In this document: positions 59,424 through 64,000 of the stretch, piece after piece
Numbering within the stretch: position 1 is the stretch's first letter
How the letters are laid out: every line of letters begins with the position of its first letter
DNA from: Adineta vaga
Taxonomy: Eukaryota > Rotifera
Direction: 5' to 3'
Assembly (NCBI GenBank): GCA_021613535.1
Contig: CP075496.1
Span: 11,222,001-11,286,000, forward strand
DNA length: 64,000 bases
Program-made: the position numbers and the translations under genes
Notes under the pieces: generated by a model
What the model was told of the DNA's origin: nothing
The model's database searches: none
What the model saw: only the letters and a program-made list of their open reading frames with translations

Positions 59424-59738
59424 GAGATTTTCTTTCGCATTCTCTTTTTTTTATTTTTGTTATATGAAATCATTTGCTGTGTTAATCTTTCTTAGCATTG
59501 TATAATCATCTTCATAATGGAGATGAGTATTAACTCTTTGTATCTTTTGTCTTGTTCGATTGATCAAGCAACTTGTATCAGTTCTAAACAATAGTGTGTT
59601 AACGTCTTTGTCGATTCGTTCATTTTCTTCCTCTCTCTCTATATTTTAGAGATACATGTCGAATTAAGTACATATATCTTCGTAGGAAAAAAAAAGAAAT
59701 AAACGTTTGTATCTATGCGTATTTGCACTCATTTTTAG
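59424..59738. other. Short intergenic region between MAPKAPK2 and UBL4
   Basis: 315 bp of AT-rich sequence with a CT run near 59632-59641. It must hold the MAPKAPK2 3' UTR and the promoter of the next gene. No other feature is seen. Confidence 0.5.
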
Positions 59739-60291
59739 ATGCTAATTGATATCAAAATACTTAACAATCCAGCATTAGGCGAAATTCAACTTGAAGTAAG
59801 ATATGTTAACTCGATGAATAGTTTTTCTTTTTGTAAACAACGATTGTAATCACAGGTAGCACCAAGTGATACAATTCAAGAAATAAAATCTCGTCTGTCT
59901 AATCAATTAAATATTCCTATTAATCAACAAAAATTAGTTCTGAAAGGTAAACCTTTACATAGTGGATCATTAGAAGATTGCCATATAGTCGATGGTTCAA
60001 AATTACATTTAATTTTATCATCAAATTCTTCGTCAATACCGACGAAATCAATAGATAGTGCATTTATTAGTGAACTCAAAATCTTAGCTTCCAAATGGCT
60101 TCCAAATCCACAAGAACGTGAAGCATTTGTAAACGCTTTTCAAAACGTAATAATAGAAAGAAGTGATCAATTATCATTCAATTTGTTCTTTTTCTTTCGT
60201 ATATTTCTAGGAAATGAAGAATACAATTGATCATCTAAGTTTAGATGATATCGAAAAATTATGTACCGATCGATTAAATCCTTCATCTTGA
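59739..60291 (+). CDS. UBL4A: Ubiquitin-like protein, UBL4A/Get5-like (3 exons, 142 aa)
   Basis: Exons: 59739-59795, 59856-60146, 60211-60291. UBL4A/Get5 is part of the BAG6/GET complex that hands tail-anchored proteins to the ER targeting pathway. Residues 1-75 form a ubiquitin fold: VAPSDTIQEIKSRLSNQL, QQKLVLKGKPL and DGSKLHLIL. There is no C-terminal diglycine, so it is not conjugated. The C-terminal segment LSLDDIEKLCTDRLNP matches the dimerisation helix region of UBL4A (LTLDDIERLA...). Length agrees with the family (157 aa in human). A polyadenylation-like AATAAA lies about 35-45 bp after the stop. Confidence 0.85.
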
Positions 60292-60398
60292 CGATGTATC
60301 ATAAAGATTTTTTTCTCTTCATTTGAAAACAATAAAATTATACGGATTGAATTGTTGTTTTGTTTACTGTACAAACAATTCTTGTAAATTTGTAGATA

Positions 60399-62894
60399 AT
60401 GCGTTCAGATGGTGTATTGTATTTTGACATGGATATGAAAATCTTTCAAAAGAAAGTATACAACTTTCTCGGTAGGAAAAAGTGAATAGAAAAAGAAATG
60501 ACTTTTATTCGCATTCTTTTTCCTAGAACGACCAAGTCGTGGATGGATTTGTTTTGCCTATCATTTCATGGTGTAAGTAAGTATCTTAAAAGAAAGAAAA
60601 TTTTCATATATAATGTTAAAAAAATGAGCATGAATAAAAAACAAATACTTAAAACCTTTTTCTAGTACAAAACTCCAACTAATATTTGTAAGTTAATGAT
60701 TTTGTATGAGAATGGTTTTTGTAACTTCTTTGCATGTTTGTCTAGTCTTGCTATTCTTATTGATTTTAAACTAAAATTCAATATTAACAGCTATTTGAAT
60801 ATACATATTCGATTTTCATTTTCATTTTTAGGTTTCTCATTGTTCTGTTTTGTTTGATTATCGGAGTTGTTTGTACGATAAGTGAATATGAGGAGAAAAT
60901 TACACAACAATTTATCTATGTGGTATAGTTTTTATTTTGTGTCGAAATCATTGGAGAAGTATAATTATTTTAGGAATCTGTTTTGTTAATTTTCTTTGCA
61001 TCGGAATATGGAATTCGTGTTTGGTCAGCGGGTTGTCGAGCAAAATTTAAAGGATGGATTGGAAGATTGCATTTTATGAGAACACCAATCAGTTTAATTG
61101 ATCTATTTGTTGTTTTGGCTTCATCGGTTGTCATCGGGTTTCATATATCTGGTCGTATTGATTCAGCGAATCCAGGTATGATCATTTATTTCAATAATAA
61201 ATCAGATAAAAGTCATCAGATTTCGTCTTCTAGTTATGGCAGCATCACCCGCACTTAGGTAAAGATATTTCAATGAATATCGTCAAAAAAATTTCTATTA
61301 TTTTTTATTTTTTCTTTCCAAAAGAATAATACGTTTTTTTCAAATTTTACGTATGTTACATGTTGATCGTAAAGCACATTCGTGGAAATTACTTCTCAAT
61401 GTTGCATATTTACATCGAATTGAATTAATAACAACAATGTATATGGGTTTTATTGTTCTTATTGTTACATCTTATCTAGTTTATTTGGCTGAACGAGATT
61501 ATATTAAAGAAGGAGTGAAACCATTCGAATCGTATGCAGATGCACTTTGGTTCGGTATCGTTACTGGTAAGCTACGGTTTTTTTAAATGAGCAGAAAACA
61601 TCTGATGGAGATTATTTAGTGGCAACTATTGGATATGGAGATCGTGTTCCTCATACTTGTAAGTAGAAAAAAAACAAAATGAAATAAGGTTTCATTATCG
61701 AATTCTTTTGGAAACTTAAAAAGGGACTGGACGAATTATTACTGCATGTTTATCGATGATTGGTATTGCATTTTTTAGTTTACCAGCTGTAAGTAAATGA
61801 TGTAATCAATGAAATAATCTCATTCATTTTTATTTTCAGGGCATTTTAGGTTTGTACGTTGATGCGTGATCTATAAATCGATATTTGTTCTATTCAAGGA
61901 TCTGGTTTTGCCTTACATGTTCAACAAAAAGAAAAACAAAAACTGTTTCATAAACAATATCCAGCTGCAGCACAATTGATTCAAACAGCATGGCGTATGC
62001 ATGCAACCAGTCGGTTACATCAAGATAATGCAACATGGCGCCTGTATAGACTTGTAGATCCAACTTTTGGTAAACATAGAGTTTTGTAGATATTAAATAT
62101 AACGAAGAAATTCATTTATCTAGCAGAAAAAATGTTATCAAGATCACGTGATAGTTCCATAATTCGACGTCGACCTGTTGTACAACATTCTGGTAATTAT
62201 CGACTGTTATAAAACAAATATTCAATAGATTTCTTTTGTTCTATTTGACAGGTGATGTTAATTCAACGCCCGAAAATGTACCACTAACGTACAAAATCGG
62301 AACGGATGAGTAAGATTTTGTTTCTAGATTGAGTCATAGATAAAATATCATTCTATGTTATTAAAAGATTACCAGAAAAATTCAAACAAGCAATTCGAGT
62401 GATGCGACGAATGAAATTTTTTGTTGCACGTCGAAAATTTCAAGTATATTGAAATTTAATTATTTCCTTAATTCAATTTAAATTCTATAGGAAGCAAGAA
62501 AACCAAGTGATATGACTGAACTTGTTAAACAAACAGCTGAAGATAATCAAGCATTGATGAATAAATTAAAAGATATTCACCGAAAGTAAATCATCAAAAA
62601 AAAACCTAAAACTATATTAATCATAAATGTTCTTTTAGACTTGATTCAACACTTGGTTCGGCTCCAACATCTCGAGATAATACGATGTCATCACGTCATA
62701 CTAATCCAACACAAACTCTATCAAGATATCGATCAAATCGTTCATCCACAAATTCTCGTACGGGTCAAGTTACAATTCTTGAACATTTCCAAATGTTTAA
62801 TGAACGCTTAACATCAGTTGAACAACAAATGCATTCCATGACAAATCTATTACAACGTATAGACGATCGAATGAATCAATCAAATGTAACTTGA
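60399..62894 (+). CDS. KCNQ: KCNQ (Kv7)-type voltage-gated potassium channel (15 exons, 505 aa)
   Basis: Exons: 60399-60471, 60527-60572, 60832-60922, 60974-61175, 61234-61258, 61325-61566, 61620-61658, 61724-61788, 61840-61849, 61899-62069, 62124-62192, 62252-62309, 62368-62443, 62491-62585, 62639-62894. S1 is in [19 protein letters not shown], and S2-S3 includes [10 protein letters not shown] and [19 protein letters not shown]4 is [19 protein letters not shown]5 includes [16 protein letters not shown], the pore filter is [14 protein letters not shown] (GYG at 231-233), and S6 is [21 protein letters not shown]. Calmodulin-binding helix A ([14 protein letters not shown]) and helix B ([15 protein letters not shown]) are present, with a short coiled-coil-like tail. 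It is smaller than vertebrate Kv7 (650-870 aa), with a very short N-terminus and a short A-B linker. The exon encoding GIL is only 10 nt. An AATAAA lies near 63022. Confidence 0.95.
61840..61849 (+). other. 10-nt microexon of KCNQ (end of S6)
   Basis: GGCATTTTAG lies between a TATTTTCAG acceptor and a GTTTGT donor. It encodes Gly-Ile-Leu and the first base of the next Gly in the PAGILGSGFAL motif at the S6 gate. Flanking phases (0 in, 1 out) require it. Confidence 0.85.
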
Positions 62895-63237
62895 ATGATA
62901 AACAAATGAAACATTTCTTTTCTTGTACTTTCTTCTTGTTTCGTGATGTCTGATATTTTACAGCCAATTTCCGATATTGTTTTCATTATGTTTTACCACT
63001 ATTCTAGTCTAGCCTAGTCTTTAAATAAAACAAGTCAATGTATATTATCAGAAAAAAGCAACATCTCGATCATATTCACTAAAAAACCTCAGAACAGTTG
63101 AAATAAGATGAATTGTCGAGAAATATATGCTATGGTTTTATTAATAATGTTCTGTTCTTCTTCCCGTCAATCGGGTTTTTTTTATTATCTAAAAAAGAAA
63201 ACGTTAGAAATAACATAAACTACAAGAAAAAATGAGT
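62895..63237. other. Convergent intergenic region between KCNQ and the M3 peptidase
   Basis: 343 bp holding both 3' ends, with AATAAA near 63022 for KCNQ. There is no coding signal. Confidence 0.5.
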
Positions 63238-63927
63238 CTAGGGTTGAGTGGTCAATCTTCGAATATAATGTTCATAGCTTGGTTCTCGTGATCGAAATTC
63301 GCGAAATAGTTCACGCATACTAACTGTACCGCCACGTGCCAGAATTGTATCACGAAATCTTGAAAAAGAAATTAAATCATTTGAAAAAGAGATTCATTTT
63401 TCTTTCATATCTTACTTCTTTCCAAGTACTGCTATTTTTTCTTTATCATTCATTCCTACTTCTTTAAAAGCATTGAATAAATCACATGCAATCATTTCTG
63501 ACCATTTATGTGAATAATAAGCTGATGCTAATTGTTCACAATAAATTTGTTCAAAACTACATGGATGAAAATCACGATTATGTAATGGTACAGATGTAAA
63601 TAATGGCCATAATTTCACCATTGCATCATAATAATTCGTTGCATTTGAATGAATTTCCAGATCAAATGCACTTAAATATAATTGTCGAAGAATATCGTGT
63701 GTAATCATATGTTGATCGATCTGATTCAAAGCACGATTATAGGTAGAAGGATCTAAACTTGTTTTTGTTTCGACATTTTCACTAATATATGAAAGAATAG
63801 TTGAATCACGAAGACATTGAATAAGAAAATGTGGAACAATATCAAGAGCATCAGTTTCGAGATTACGCATGCCAGCTAATTCATGATTTGGAGATTGAGT
63901 AAGAAGAACTTGAAGAACACGACCAAA
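63238..63927 (-). CDS. M3-family (oligopeptidase A-like) metallopeptidase, 3' part only; active site looks degenerate
   Basis: Minus-strand exons 63927-63416 and 63358-63238; the 5' part lies beyond the window, after an intron. M3 peptidases (OpdA, thimet oligopeptidase, neurolysin) cut short peptides using a HExxH zinc site. The C-terminal region matches OpdA best by eye: SFEQIYCEQLASAYYSHKWSEMIACDLFNAF, FRDTILARGGTVSMRELFREFRSREPS. The first visible exon starts in the active-site helix as FGRVLQVLLT, aligning with FGHxLxxMLT of HEFGH. The second zinc His is thus Arg. The downstream block reads LETDALDIVPHF where the family has WDAVELPSQF, so the Glu zinc ligand is Asp and Ser-Gln is Pro-His. 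It is probably a non-catalytic or altered member. Confidence 0.8.
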
Positions 63928-64000
63928 CTAAACAAAGAAATATGTGAATAAGAGATACTAATGGCAGTATTTCATTGATTCGTTATTTTCATTTCATTCT

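Noticed and set aside
60674-60695. 22-nt exon-like segment in the KCNQ intron after exon 2 (acceptor CTAG, donor GTAAGT)
   Set aside because: Inclusion breaks the frame between S1 residues MV and FLIVL, while direct joining of 60572 to 60832 is in phase and matches Kv7. It could only be a poison exon.

Overview
The window is eukaryotic nuclear DNA from a small invertebrate. It is AT-rich, and its genes are cut by many short introns, mostly 45-70 nt, with GTAAGT/GTATGT donors and TTTAG/TTTCAG acceptors. Glutamine and asparagine runs are common and gene spacing is tight. The gene set is metazoan: Pellino, Prickle, EPG5, a KCNQ channel, MAPKAPK2 and a class A GPCR. The style is most like a bdelloid rotifer, but that is an inference and no marker in the window proves it.

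Left block (3.3-26.2 kb), mostly + strand. Pellino (E3 ligase) carries a NAPE-PLD-like hydrolase gene antisense inside its first intron. It is followed by a YOD1-like OTU deubiquitinase, the bifunctional enzyme PFKFB, pseudouridine synthase PUS7, the planar-polarity protein Prickle, a DESI2-like PPPDE peptidase and a PC-esterase (PCED1-like).

Middle (26.2-45.4 kb). An 8.7 kb gene-free stretch holds a 1.6 kb foldback element, itself interrupted by a second small transposon, plus another MITE-like repeat. After it come a class A GPCR, a myosin essential light chain, pterin-4a-carbinolamine dehydratase and a three-Ig-domain surface protein with a signal peptide and a GPI-type tail.

Right block (45.4-64 kb). 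On the minus strand are spermidine synthase and the very large EPG5 autophagy tether (18-19 exons, about 2546 aa). On the plus strand are MAPKAPK2, a UBL4/Get5-like ubiquitin-like protein and a KCNQ potassium channel. At the edge is the 3' end of an M3-family oligopeptidase on the minus strand.

I rebuilt exon-intron structures by hand from splice signals, phase and family similarity. For every complete gene the summed exons are a multiple of three. The exception is NAPE-PLD, which is one base short at a homopolymer.

I see no coherent multi-gene novel system; these are ordinary single-function genes. The most interesting points are: alternative first exons of PFKFB that would include or exclude a PKA-type site; the nested NAPE-PLD gene whose coding end overlaps a Pellino coding exon; apparent loss of zinc ligands in the M3 peptidase; 7-nt and 10-nt microexons in MAPKAPK2 and KCNQ; a phase-matched alternative first exon for MAPKAPK2; and the nested foldback transposon.
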